Positions 1 through 8,395 of a stretch of 64,000 nucleotides of DNA are shown here, piece after piece. Position 1 is the first letter of the stretch. Each line of letters opens with the position of its first letter. Source of the stretch: Sphingobium faniae (lineage in GTDB: Bacteria; Pseudomonadota; Alphaproteobacteria; Sphingomonadales; Sphingomonadaceae); assembly GCA_900100475.1 (NCBI GenBank), contig FMTU01000001.1, positions 434,001 through 498,000 of the forward strand, given 5' to 3'. A model generated the notes under the pieces. That model worked only from the letters and a program-made list of their open reading frames with translations. It was not told the origin of the DNA and did no database searches. A program made the position numbers and the translations under genes.

Positions 1-317
1 ATGACGGGACGCTGGAACGCGCGCTGGAGGCCATGGCGCTGCTGCCGCTCGGCGACCTGCCGGTGCGGATGCTCTCCACCGGACAGCGCAAGCGGGCGAT
101 GCTGGCGCGCGTGATCGCGTCGGGCGCGGCGATCTGGCTGCTGGACGAACCGGGCAACGGGCTGGACGATGCGTCGCTCGGCCTTCTGGGCGCGGCGGTA
201 TCCCGGCATCTGGAGACGGGCGGCATCGTGCTGGCGGCGTCGCACCAGCCCTTGCCGCTGGCCGATGATGTGCGGATCGACCTGCGCGCCCATGCGGCCG
301 AGGCGGAGAGCGCATGA
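1..317 (+). CDS. ccmA: Haem exporter ATP-binding subunit CcmA (5' end missing)
   Basis: This is the C-terminal half of an ABC ATPase; the reading frame is open from base 3 and the true start lies before the window. The ABC signature LSTGQRKR is followed by the Walker B segment WLLDEP and a switch-histidine region ASH. LSxGQ followed directly by basic residues is characteristic of CcmA, which with CcmB exports haem or energises haem handling for cytochrome c maturation. The stop overlaps the start of ccmB by four bases, so the two are translationally coupled. The ccmB neighbour makes CcmA much more likely than another ABC ATPase. Confidence 0.88.
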   Translation, partial: DGTLERALEAMALLPLGDLPVRMLSTGQRKRAMLARVIASGAAIWLLDEPGNGLDDASLGLLGAAVSRHLETGGIVLAASHQPLPLADDVRIDLRAHAAEAESA

Positions 318-961
318 GGATATTATGGCTGCTCGCCCGTCGTGATCTGGGGCAGGCATGGCATTCGGCGGGCCTGTGGCTGCCGGTCGCCTTCCTGCTG
401 CTGGTGGCGAGCCTCTATCCCTTTGCCGTAGGACCTGACGCGGCGCTGCTGCGACAGACGGGCGGCGGCATGTTGTGGATCGCGGCGCTGCTCGCCAGCC
501 TGCTGCCGGTCGACCGGCTGGTGACGCCGGACAGGGATACAGGCGTGCTGGATCAGATCGCGTTACGCGGCGTCGGGGAAGAGATGATCGTGCTGGCGCG
601 GCTGATCGCGCATTGGCTGGGTTTCGGCCCGCCGCTGATGATCGCGACGCTGCCCGCCGCCGCGCTGCTGAAACTGGACGGCGGAACCATTTTGCTGCTG
701 GAGGCGGGCCTGTTGGTCGGGACGCCCGCCCTGGCGGCGCTGGGGCTGCTGGTGGCGACCCTGACCGCCGGATTGCGATCCAGCGGCGCGCTCGCGGGGC
801 TGTTGGCCTTGCCGCTGGCGGTGCCGCTGCTGATCTTCGGCGCGGGAACGCTGGGCGACGGGAGCGGCGCGGCGCTCAAATTCCTGGGCGCGGCTTCGCT
901 GCTGCTGGTGGCGATCACGCCCTTTGCCGGGGGCGCGGCGATCCGGGCGGGGCGGGAATGA
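314..961 (+). CDS. ccmB: Haem exporter membrane subunit CcmB
   Basis: A 215-residue integral membrane protein with about six hydrophobic segments, the usual CcmB length. It begins with the RRDL motif near residue 9 and has the central DRDTGVLDQ stretch that typifies CcmB. It is the permease partner of CcmA in the inner membrane and acts in c-type cytochrome maturation (system I). The start overlaps the ccmA stop as ATGA. No ccmC follows; the next gene is an unrelated exporter, so the rest of the ccm genes must be elsewhere or upstream. Confidence 0.9.
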   Translation: MRILWLLARRDLGQAWHSAGLWLPVAFLLLVASLYPFAVGPDAALLRQTGGGMLWIAALLASLLPVDRLVTPDRDTGVLDQIALRGVGEEMIVLARLIAHWLGFGPPLMIATLPAAALLKLDGGTILLLEAGLLVGTPALAALGLLVATLTAGLRSSGALAGLLALPLAVPLLIFGAGTLGDGSGAALKFLGAASLLLVAITPFAGGAAIRAGRE

Positions 962-1010
962 AGCGGCCACCCTCGACATCGGGATACAACTGAGCCAAAG
1001 GCGCCGCTCC

Positions 1011-1907
1011 ATGCTTGCCTTCGTTGCTTCTGTCCTTTTCGTCCTGATCTGGTCCACCGGCTTCATCGTCGCGCGGGCCGTGATACCGCATGGCTCGCCC
1101 GAACTGGTGCTGGCGGTGCGCCTGACGCTGGTGACGCTGCTGCTGGGCGCGGCGGCGCTTTATGCGCGGCAGGCCCTGCCACGCGGACGGCGGCTGGCGC
1201 TGCATCTGGCGGCGGGCGCGATGCTGCATGGCGTTTATCTGACGCTGAGCTGGTGGGCCGTCGACCATGGCATGCCCGCCGGGATCATGGCGCTGCTGGG
1301 CGCGCTTCAGCCGCTGATGGTCGCGGTGGCCAGCGTCATCTTCCTCCACGAACATCTGCCCGCGCGGGCATGGACCGGCCTGGGCGTCGCCATTGTCGGC
1401 GTGGGCTGCGTGCTGATGCCCGCGATCGAACGGACGGGCGCGGGTTCGATCGCCATATGGCCAGCCGTCGCCGCCCTGCTATCCATCATGGGCATGGCGG
1501 CGGGCACCCTGATCCAGCGGGGCGCCATCGCGGGGGACGGCATCGCGATTTCAGGCGCGGTCCAGAATGCGGGCGGCGCATTGGTCGCCATAGTGGCGGC
1601 CCTGTTCATCGGCGAGGTGCGGTGGGACAATAGCGCGACGCTGTGGATCGGCCTTGGCTGGTCGGTGCTGGGCCTGTCGGCGGCGGGATTGTCGCTGCTG
1701 GTCTGGCTGGTCCGGCATCAGGGTCCGACGCGGATGTCGATGCTGCTGCTGCTCGTGCCGCCGCTGGCGGCGGTGGAGGCGTGGCTGATCTTCGGGGAAA
1801 GGCTGGGGCCGGTGCAGCTTGCCGGATTCGCGCTGGCGCTGGGCGGCGTGCTGCTGAGCCGGTCACGCGGGAAACAACGCGTGGATGACGTGGTGGAGCC
1901 GGCGTGA
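1011..1907 (+). CDS. EamA/DMT-family membrane exporter
   Basis: A protein of 298 residues with about ten hydrophobic segments arranged as two similar halves, which is the EamA (drug/metabolite transporter) architecture. The N-terminal IWSTGFIVAR segment resembles the first helix of that family. The frame is open upstream to 924, but that extension is charged and overlaps ccmB, so the ATG at the start of the hydrophobic segment is preferred. The substrate cannot be read from the sequence; relatives export amino acids or metabolites. It is probably co-oriented with ccmAB but functionally unrelated. Confidence 0.85.
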   Translation: MLAFVASVLFVLIWSTGFIVARAVIPHGSPELVLAVRLTLVTLLLGAAALYARQALPRGRRLALHLAAGAMLHGVYLTLSWWAVDHGMPAGIMALLGALQPLMVAVASVIFLHEHLPARAWTGLGVAIVGVGCVLMPAIERTGAGSIAIWPAVAALLSIMGMAAGTLIQRGAIAGDGIAISGAVQNAGGALVAIVAALFIGEVRWDNSATLWIGLGWSVLGLSAAGLSLLVWLVRHQGPTRMSMLLLLVPPLAAVEAWLIFGERLGPVQLAGFALALGGVLLSRSRGKQRVDDVVEPA

Positions 1908-1966
1908 CGAGGAACGCCATCGCCCGCTGCAACATCTCTGTCATCTTGCGACGATAAGGCCGCGCC

Positions 1967-2917
1967 ATGCGCAAATCCGGCAAGAACGCTCCCGACCTCT
2001 CCCTCCCGGCGGCGGCGGCCGACATGCAGATGCGAATGGCCCTGCGGCAGATGAACTTCGCACCGGGCGCCGCGCCCGCCGCCCGACCCGTGCGGGACGG
2101 CGAGACGGCTCTTGCCCTGAAGCGGCGGGAATGGCTGCTCGACGTCATGGACCGGCAGCGCGCGCTTTCGTCCTATGCTTCGGGCCTGCTGACGGCCGAA
2201 AATCCCTCCAGCGACGATTTCCTGCACCTTTTCTATGCGCCGGGACGCCCGGTCATCATCAAGGGGGCGATGACGGGCTGGCCCGCGCTGGAGAAATGGA
2301 CGCCCGACTATCTGGCGGCGACGGTCGGCGAAGCCATGGTGGAATATCAGGGCGGCCGGGACGAAGCGGCCGATTATGAGCTGATGAAGGACCGGCATAA
2401 ACGCCGCGCGCCCTTTTCCCGCTTCATCGAACTGGTGCGCGGCGGCGGCAACGACGCTTATATCACCGCCTATAACAATGCGGCCAATGCAGCGGCGTTC
2501 AAAGGGCTTGAGCCTGATCTGGGTTATCTGGACGCCTATCTGACGCGCGCCCACGGAATGCTGTGGTTTGGCGGACAGGGCGCCTTCACGCCGCTGCATT
2601 TCGATCTCACCAACAATCTGCTGGCGCAAGTGACGGGGACGAAACGCATCATCCTCATTCCGCCTTCCCAGACGCGCCAGCTTGCTCATCGCCGTCATGT
2701 GTTCAGCGACGTTCATGACGTGACGGACCCCAGGCGGCTGGCCGCGCATCCGGCGGCGCGGGACGTGCTGCGCTACGAACTCGTGCTGACGCCCGGCGAC
2801 CTGTTGTTCATCCCGATCGGCTGGTGGCATCAGGTGCGGTCGGAAAGCTTCAGCGCGATGCTGACCTATACCAATTTCCTGTGGCCCAATGCGGGCCATG
2901 ACAGCTATCCGGGATAA
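1967..2917 (+). CDS. Cupin-like (JmjC-related) Fe(II)/2-oxoglutarate-type protein
   Basis: A protein of 316 residues with a cupin_8/JmjC-like core. The HFD triad at residues 211-213 (HxD) and a distal His at 288 in GWWHQV fit the facial iron site. RPVIIKGAMTGWPA near residue 94 is the usual start of the domain, and GTKRIILIPP is the conserved strand. Such proteins are often protein or small-molecule hydroxylases, but the substrate is not evident. The first 60 residues are a less conserved Ala/Met/Arg-rich extension. It ends tail to tail with the chorismate mutase gene. Confidence 0.78.
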   Translation: MRKSGKNAPDLSLPAAAADMQMRMALRQMNFAPGAAPAARPVRDGETALALKRREWLLDVMDRQRALSSYASGLLTAENPSSDDFLHLFYAPGRPVIIKGAMTGWPALEKWTPDYLAATVGEAMVEYQGGRDEAADYELMKDRHKRRAPFSRFIELVRGGGNDAYITAYNNAANAAAFKGLEPDLGYLDAYLTRAHGMLWFGGQGAFTPLHFDLTNNLLAQVTGTKRIILIPPSQTRQLAHRRHVFSDVHDVTDPRRLAAHPAARDVLRYELVLTPGDLLFIPIGWWHQVRSESFSAMLTYTNFLWPNAGHDSYPG

Positions 2918-2929
2918 AGGGCGCTCCCG

Positions 2930-3208
2930 TCAGTCCTCGCGCAGCCGTTCATGGTGACGGATCACTTCATCAATGATGAAGCGCAGGAATTTCTCGGTGA
3001 AATCGGGGTCCAGATGAGCGTCGAGCGCCAGTTGGCGCAGGCGGGCGATCTGGCTGTCTTCGCGACCCGCATCGGCGGGAGGCAGCTTATGTTCCGCCTT
3101 GTACCGGCCCACGGCCTGCGTGATCTTGAAGCGTTCGGCCAGCATGAACACGAGCGCCGCGTCGATATTGTCGATGCTCTCGCGATACCGCTTCAATCTG
3201 TCTTCCAC
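2930..3208 (-). CDS. Chorismate mutase, AroQ type
   Basis: A 92-residue all-helical protein matching the monofunctional AroQ fold. It has the N-terminal RYRESIDNIDAALVFMLAER helix with its Arg and the following VGRYKAEH segment, where Lys contacts chorismate. The C-terminal helix ends FLRFIIDEVIRHHERLRED. It converts chorismate to prephenate for phenylalanine and tyrosine synthesis. There is no signal peptide, so it is cytoplasmic. It diverges from the polyprenyl synthase gene across about 90 bp, which should hold both promoters. Confidence 0.9.
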   Translation of the reverse strand: MEDRLKRYRESIDNIDAALVFMLAERFKITQAVGRYKAEHKLPPADAGREDSQIARLRQLALDAHLDPDFTEKFLRFIIDEVIRHHERLRED

Positions 3209-3298
3209 GCTGGTCCTCCCGTTCGTCGGGCGCTTTTTGCGCCTTACGCGGCGACGCGCAAGCTATTCCCGCTTGCCTTTAGCATTTTGCGCCGCCAC

Positions 3299-4351
3299 AT
3301 GACCCCTGTCATGACTGCACCCGTTTCCGGCCCTGTCTCAGGCAATGTCCACCCCATCGGCCGCGCCCACGGCGCGCCTTCGCTCACACCCATGATGGAA
3401 CTGGTGGCGGAGGGGATGAATCAGGTCAATGCCGTCATCCTCGACCGGATGCAGTCGCGCATCCCGCTGATCCCCGAACTGGCGGGGCATCTGATCGCGG
3501 GCGGGGGCAAGCGGATGCGGCCGATGCTGACGCTCGCCTGCGCCGATCTGGTGGGCTATGCGGGCACGCGCCATTACAAGCTGTCCGCCGCCGTGGAGTT
3601 CATCCATACCGCCACGCTGCTGCACGACGATGTGGTCGACGGATCGGGACTGCGCCGGGGGCGCAAGACCGCCAACATCATCTGGGGCAACAGCGCCAGC
3701 GTGCTGGTCGGCGATTTCCTTTTCTCCCGCTCGTTCGAACTGATGGTCGAGGCCGAGTCGCTCAAGGTGCTGAAGATCCTGTCCGGCGCGTCGGCGGTGA
3801 TCGCGGAGGGTGAAGTCAACCAGCTTACCGCCCAGCGCAAGATCGACACCAGCGAAGAGCAGTATCTGGAAATCATCGTGGCCAAGACCGCCGCGCTTTT
3901 CGCCGCCGCCTGCCGCATTTCCGCCGTGATCGCCGGACGCGACGAGGCGGAGGAACAGGCGCTGGACAGCTATGGCCGCAACCTTGGCATCGCGTTCCAG
4001 CTCATCGACGACGCCATCGACTATGAATCGGATGGCGCGACCATGGGCAAGGATGCGGGCGACGATTTCCGCGACGGCAAGGTGACCTTGCCCGTCATCC
4101 TCGCTTATGCGCGCGGGTCGGAGGAGGATCGCGCTTTCTGGAAGGCCGCCATCGCCGGACACCGGATCGGCGACGAAGACCTGGCTTATGCAACGCGCCT
4201 GTTGCGGCAGACCGGCGCGATCGACGACACGCTGGCGCGCGCGCGCCATTATGGGCAGCGGGCCATCGACGCGCTCGGCATGTTCGATGGCGGCAAGGCG
4301 AAGGCCGCGCTGGTGGAAGCGGTGGAATTCGCCATCGCGCGGGCATACTGA
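3299..4351 (+). CDS. ispB: Long-chain polyprenyl diphosphate synthase (ubiquinone side chain)
   Basis: A 350-residue trans-prenyltransferase. GGGKRMRP at residues 68-75 binds isopentenyl diphosphate, the first aspartate-rich motif DDVVD lies at 110-114, and the second is DDAID in LIDDAIDYESD. The family condenses isopentenyl diphosphate onto an allylic primer; in alphaproteobacteria this member usually makes the decaprenyl or octaprenyl tail of ubiquinone. Chain length cannot be deduced here. The open frame continues upstream to 2951, but that part is antisense to chorismate mutase. ATG at 3299 or 3311 is the likely start, and neither has a strong ribosome site. Confidence 0.88.
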   Translation: MTPVMTAPVSGPVSGNVHPIGRAHGAPSLTPMMELVAEGMNQVNAVILDRMQSRIPLIPELAGHLIAGGGKRMRPMLTLACADLVGYAGTRHYKLSAAVEFIHTATLLHDDVVDGSGLRRGRKTANIIWGNSASVLVGDFLFSRSFELMVEAESLKVLKILSGASAVIAEGEVNQLTAQRKIDTSEEQYLEIIVAKTAALFAAACRISAVIAGRDEAEEQALDSYGRNLGIAFQLIDDAIDYESDGATMGKDAGDDFRDGKVTLPVILAYARGSEEDRAFWKAAIAGHRIGDEDLAYATRLLRQTGAIDDTLARARHYGQRAIDALGMFDGGKAKAALVEAVEFAIARAY

Positions 4352-4394
4352 CCCCCTCCTGCCCCGCATCCGGGGGCGGACGCCTGGCGATCCG

Positions 4395-5174
4395 ATGATC
4401 CTGTCTCCCGAAACCCTGGCCTTCCTGATGGCCGCCGGATTGATGGCGGGGCTGATCGATTCGATGGCGGGCGGCGGCGGGCTTATCACCCTCCCCGCCT
4501 TGATGGCGGCCGGCGTGCCGCCGGTGGGCGCGGTGGCGACCAACAAGCTGCAATCCTCGCTTGGCACCTTCGGCGCCTGCATCGCCTATGCGCGGGCGGG
4601 GCATATGGACCTCAAAACCTATCGCTGGCCGGTGATCGCCGCTTTCGCGGGATCGGTGGGCGGCGCATGGCTGGTGCAGCGGGTCAATCCGTCGATCCTC
4701 GCGGGGCTGATGCCCGCGTTGCTGATCGCCATCGCGGCCTATTTCACCTTCTCGCCCAGGATCAGCGAAATCGACCGGCATCAGCGGGTCGGCATGGGGT
4801 TGCTGGGGTTTCTGATCGGCTGCATCGGTTTTTATGACGGCTTTTTCGGGCCGGGCGCGGGTGCGTTCTACACCACCATCTTCCTCGCGCTGGGCGGGCT
4901 GAGCCTCCTGCGGGCGACGGCGCAGACCAAAGCCGCCAATTTCGCGAGCAACCTTGCAGGACTGCTGACGATGATGGCGGGCGGCCATGTGCTGTGGATC
5001 GCGGGGCTGGCGATGGCGGCCACCAATATCATCGGCGCACAGATCGGCGCGCGGCTGGCGATGCGCTTTGGCAGCCGATTGATCCGGCCGCTCCTGATCG
5101 CCATGTCGCTGGCGTTGACGGCGAAGATGCTGCTGGACCCGAAGAATCCGATCCATATCTATCTTTTCCGCTAG
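4395..5174 (+). CDS. TauE/SafE-family sulfite/anion permease
   Basis: A 259-residue membrane protein with about eight hydrophobic helices. It carries the family hallmark near the N-terminus, DSMAGGGGLITLPAL, followed by GVPPVGAVATNKLQ, and a second copy of the repeat, DGFFGPGAGAFY, around residue 150. TauE/SafE proteins export sulfite, sulfoacetate or similar organosulfur anions; the substrate here is unknown. The start chosen is the ATG directly before the first helix, since the upstream open frame overlaps the polyprenyl synthase gene. It sits only 9 bp before hrpB. Confidence 0.87.
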   Translation: MILSPETLAFLMAAGLMAGLIDSMAGGGGLITLPALMAAGVPPVGAVATNKLQSSLGTFGACIAYARAGHMDLKTYRWPVIAAFAGSVGGAWLVQRVNPSILAGLMPALLIAIAAYFTFSPRISEIDRHQRVGMGLLGFLIGCIGFYDGFFGPGAGAFYTTIFLALGGLSLLRATAQTKAANFASNLAGLLTMMAGGHVLWIAGLAMAATNIIGAQIGARLAMRFGSRLIRPLLIAMSLALTAKMLLDPKNPIHIYLFR

Positions 5175-5183
5175 AATCGGGTG

Positions 5184-7655
5184 ATGACCGACCTGCCCAT
5201 CCATGCCGCGTTGCCCGACCTGCTTGCCGCCTTGCGCGCGGGGAGCAATGCCGTGCTGGTAGCGCCGCCCGGCGCGGGCAAGACGACGGCGGTAGCCCCT
5301 GCCCTGCTGGATGAACCATGGTGCCGGGGCCAGATCCTGCTGCTCTCGCCGCGCAGACTGGCGGCGCGGGCCGCGGCGGAGCGGATCGCCGAACTGAGGG
5401 GCGAGAATGTAGGCGGCGTGGTCGGCCATGCGACCCGGATGGACAGCCGCCAGTCCGCAAGGACGCGCATCCTCGTGCTGACCGAAGGCATCTTCGTGCG
5501 ACGGATACAGGACGATCCGGAGCTTTCGGGCGTCTCCGCCATCCTGTTCGACGAGGTGCATGAGCGCAGCCTCGACAGCGATTTCGGGCTGGCGTTGGCT
5601 CTGGACGCGCAGGGAGCCTTGCGGCCGGACCTGCGGATCGTGCCGATGTCGGCGACGCTGGACGGCGCGCGCTTCGCGGCGCTGCTGGATGGCGCGCCGG
5701 TGATCGAGAGCGAGGGACGCATCCAGCCGCTCGAACTGAGGCACATCGGCCGGGTGGCGGAAAAGCGGATCGAGGATGAGATGGCGGCGGCCATCCGTCG
5801 CGCGCTGAGCGAGGAAGCGGAGGGCGATCTGCTCGCCTTCCTTCCCGGCGTGGCGGAGATCGAGCGGACGGCCGAGCGGCTGGAAGGGCTGGACGTGGAA
5901 GTGCACAAGCTGCACGGAAGCCTCGATCCGGCGGCCCAACGCGCGGCGATCCGTCCCTCGCGGGAAGGACGGCGCAAAGTGATCCTCGCCACCTCCATCG
6001 CGGAGACGAGCCTCACCATCGACGGGGTGCGGATCGTGGTGGATTCGGGACTGGCGCGGCGTCCGCGCTATGACCGGGCGGCGGGCGTGACGCGGCTGGT
6101 GACGGAACGTGGCAGTCAGGCGGCGGCCACCCAACGCGCGGGCCGCGCGGCACGGCAGCGCCCCGGCGTGGCGTGGCGGCTGTGGGAAGCGGCTGCGACG
6201 GCGGGGATGCCCCCTTTCGATCCGCCGGAGATTTTGGAGAGCGATCTTTCCAGCCTGCTGCTCGACTGTGCGCTTTGGGGCGTGGGCGATCCCGCAAATC
6301 TGCGCTGGCTGGATGCGCCGCCCGCCGCTGCGGTGGCGGAGGCGCGAGGGCGGCTGATGGCGCTCGACGCGCTGGATGCCGATGGACGGATCACAGCTCA
6401 TGGCAAGGCCCTCGCGCGGATGCCGGTGGAACCGCGCATCGGGCATATGCTGGTGCGCGCGGGTGCATTGAGGCTGGCGGACATCGCCGCCGAGGTCGCC
6501 ATTCTGCTGGGCGAACGAGGGATTGGCGGGCAGGATATCGACCTGTCGCAGCGGCGGATGCGCTGGCGGCGCGAAAGCGGGAAGCGCGCGGATGCGGCGC
6601 GCGCCCTGGCAAAGCGGTGGGCGCGTCTGGCGAGGTCGGCGGCCGGGGAAACGGCGCGCCCCACGCTGACTCCCCCGGCCGGCGAGCATGTGGTCGGCCT
6701 GTGCCTTGCGCTCGCTTTTCCCGACCGGGTGGCGAAGCGGCGGTCCGTCGATGGCGTGGACTGGGCGAGCGTGGGCGGACGCGGGTTCCGGCTCGATCCC
6801 CTGTCACCGCTCGCGCGGGAGGAATGGCTGGCGGTCGGCGCGGTACAGGGCGGCGCGGCCGGCGCGCGCATCCTGTCCGCCGCGCCGCTGAGCGAGGCCG
6901 ATGTGCTGGCGCTGTTCGGCGACAGGGTGGCGGAACATCGGACCGTGCGCTTCCGGGCGGAGAATGGTGGGATCGAAGCTCTGCGCGAGCGGCGGCTGGG
7001 CGCGGTGCGGCTGTCCTCCGGCTCCGACGACCGGCCCGACCCCGAAGCGGTGACGGCGGCGCTGATGGAGGGCGTGCGGCAGGGCGGGCTGGACCTGTTG
7101 CCATGGTCGGACGCGGCGCGATCCTTGCGAATGCGGGCAGCGTTCGCGGGCGTGGAGGCGCTGTCGGACGCGATGCTGATGGAGACGCTGGACGACTGGC
7201 TGCCGCCACTGCTGGCGGGGAAGCGACGCTTGCCGGATATGGATCGGTCGCAGCTTTCGGCCGTGCTGGAAGGATTGATCGGCTGGGACGGCAAGCAGCA
7301 ACTGGACCGGCTCGCCCCTCCCGCCTTCCGCTCGCCCGCCGGGAGCAGCCATGACATCGACTATGCCGCCGAAGGAGGGCCGCGCGTCGAATTGCGCGTG
7401 CAGGCGCTCTTTGGCCTTGGCGAACACCCCGTCGTGGGGAGCGAGCGCATTCCGCTCGTCCTCTCGCTCACCTCGCCTGCGGGGCGGCCGATCCAGACGA
7501 CGCGCGACCTGCCGGGCTTCTGGGCGGGAAGCTGGAGCGCCGTCGCCAAGGAGATGCGCGGGCGCTATCCCAAACACCCCTGGCCCGACGATCCGGCAGG
7601 CGCGGCGGCGACGCTCAGGACCAAGCGCGCCGACGCCCGCCATGGCAAGCCCTGA
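5184..7655 (+). CDS. hrpB: ATP-dependent RNA helicase HrpB (DEAH/RHA family)
   Basis: A protein of 823 residues, the normal HrpB length. Walker A APPGAGKTT sits near residue 27, the DEVH box is in LFDEVHERS, motif III is SAT, and the helicase C domain has the TSIAETSLTIDGVR segment and the QRAGRAARQRPG arginine-finger motif. The C-terminal region is the HrpB-specific domain. Its cellular role is poorly defined in the family. A GTG immediately precedes the ATG chosen as start; either may be used. Confidence 0.93.
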   Translation: MTDLPIHAALPDLLAALRAGSNAVLVAPPGAGKTTAVAPALLDEPWCRGQILLLSPRRLAARAAAERIAELRGENVGGVVGHATRMDSRQSARTRILVLTEGIFVRRIQDDPELSGVSAILFDEVHERSLDSDFGLALALDAQGALRPDLRIVPMSATLDGARFAALLDGAPVIESEGRIQPLELRHIGRVAEKRIEDEMAAAIRRALSEEAEGDLLAFLPGVAEIERTAERLEGLDVEVHKLHGSLDPAAQRAAIRPSREGRRKVILATSIAETSLTIDGVRIVVDSGLARRPRYDRAAGVTRLVTERGSQAAATQRAGRAARQRPGVAWRLWEAAATAGMPPFDPPEILESDLSSLLLDCALWGVGDPANLRWLDAPPAAAVAEARGRLMALDALDADGRITAHGKALARMPVEPRIGHMLVRAGALRLADIAAEVAILLGERGIGGQDIDLSQRRMRWRRESGKRADAARALAKRWARLARSAAGETARPTLTPPAGEHVVGLCLALAFPDRVAKRRSVDGVDWASVGGRGFRLDPLSPLAREEWLAVGAVQGGAAGARILSAAPLSEADVLALFGDRVAEHRTVRFRAENGGIEALRERRLGAVRLSSGSDDRPDPEAVTAALMEGVRQGGLDLLPWSDAARSLRMRAAFAGVEALSDAMLMETLDDWLPPLLAGKRRLPDMDRSQLSAVLEGLIGWDGKQQLDRLAPPAFRSPAGSSHDIDYAAEGGPRVELRVQALFGLGEHPVVGSERIPLVLSLTSPAGRPIQTTRDLPGFWAGSWSAVAKEMRGRYPKHPWPDDPAGAAATLRTKRADARHGKP

Positions 7656-7726
7656 ACCCAAAGCCTTGACGAACGCCTGTCCACTGGTGCAACGCGGCCT
7701 TACGATTTCACGGAGATTTTCACGCG

Positions 7727-8005
7727 ATGAACGCGCGCATCTATCAGATCCAGAAAAATGCCCTGCAATCCGGCAAGGCGCTGACCCATAAATGGGTGCT
7801 GGACTATGTGCCCGCCGAAGCGAAGAGACCCGACCCGCTGACCGGCTGGGCCGGGTCGGGCGACATGAACCAGCAACTCACGTTGACCTTCCCTTCCGAA
7901 GAAGCCGCGCGCGCCTATGCCGAGCGGGAAGGCATTGCCTATACCGTCATTCCAACGGCGCCCAAGACCCTGAAGCTTCAGACCTATGCGGACAATTTCC
8001 GCTAG
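7727..8005 (+). CDS. Complex I accessory subunit, NDUFS4-like (ETC_C1 family)
   Basis: A 92-residue soluble protein. It resembles the alphaproteobacterial homologues of the 18-kDa subunit of NADH:ubiquinone oxidoreductase: W..GSGD in the middle, FPSEEAARAYAEREG, and the C-terminal LQTYADNF. In mitochondria and alphaproteobacteria the subunit stabilises the peripheral arm near the NADH-oxidising module. It stands alone here, away from any nuo operon, just upstream of the sphingolipid ACP gene. Confidence 0.82.
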   Translation: MNARIYQIQKNALQSGKALTHKWVLDYVPAEAKRPDPLTGWAGSGDMNQQLTLTFPSEEAARAYAEREGIAYTVIPTAPKTLKLQTYADNFR

Positions 8006-8127
8006 GAGCCATCGCCTGACCGGAATATTTTCGGGCCAGATGCTGCCCGATTGACGCCTTATTCCCTTGCCAAAGAGCGGATCGAGGCGGCAAGTGCCGT
8101 TGCTTCCCATCATGGATTGAAAAGATA

Positions 8128-8373
8128 ATGACGGATCGCCAGCAGATTTTCGACAGCGTCACCGCCCAGATCGCGCCTTTCAACAAGAAAGGCGTGGCGT
8201 TGAGCGAAGCCACCACCTTTGCGGGCGATCTGGAATGGGACAGCCTGACCGTGATGGATTTCGTCGCCGCGATCGAGGATGATTTCGACATCATCATCAC
8301 CATGAACATGCAGGCGGAAATCGAAACCGTCGGCCAGTTGGTCGACGCCGTCGCGAAGTTGAAAGCGGCCTGA
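8128..8373 (+). CDS. Acyl carrier protein dedicated to sphingolipid synthesis (AcpR-like)
   Basis: An 81-residue acyl carrier protein with the phosphopantetheine site Ser39 in EWDSLTVMDF, a DSL motif. Its composition differs from the fatty-acid AcpP, which is usually more acidic. It lies 22 bp before serine palmitoyltransferase and is almost certainly co-transcribed with it. In Caulobacter the equivalent ACP delivers the acyl chain to serine palmitoyltransferase; the same role is inferred here. No acyl-ACP synthetase or ketosphinganine reductase gene is visible in the window. Confidence 0.88.
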   Translation: MTDRQQIFDSVTAQIAPFNKKGVALSEATTFAGDLEWDSLTVMDFVAAIEDDFDIIITMNMQAEIETVGQLVDAVAKLKAA

Positions 8374-8395
8374 TTTCAGGTTGAGGAACACACCC

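Noticed and set aside
4095-6689. An 864-residue open frame on the - strand
   Set aside because: It is antisense to polyprenyl synthase, the TauE-like permease and hrpB, has Arg/His/Gln-rich composition typical of high-GC shadow frames, and shows no domain.
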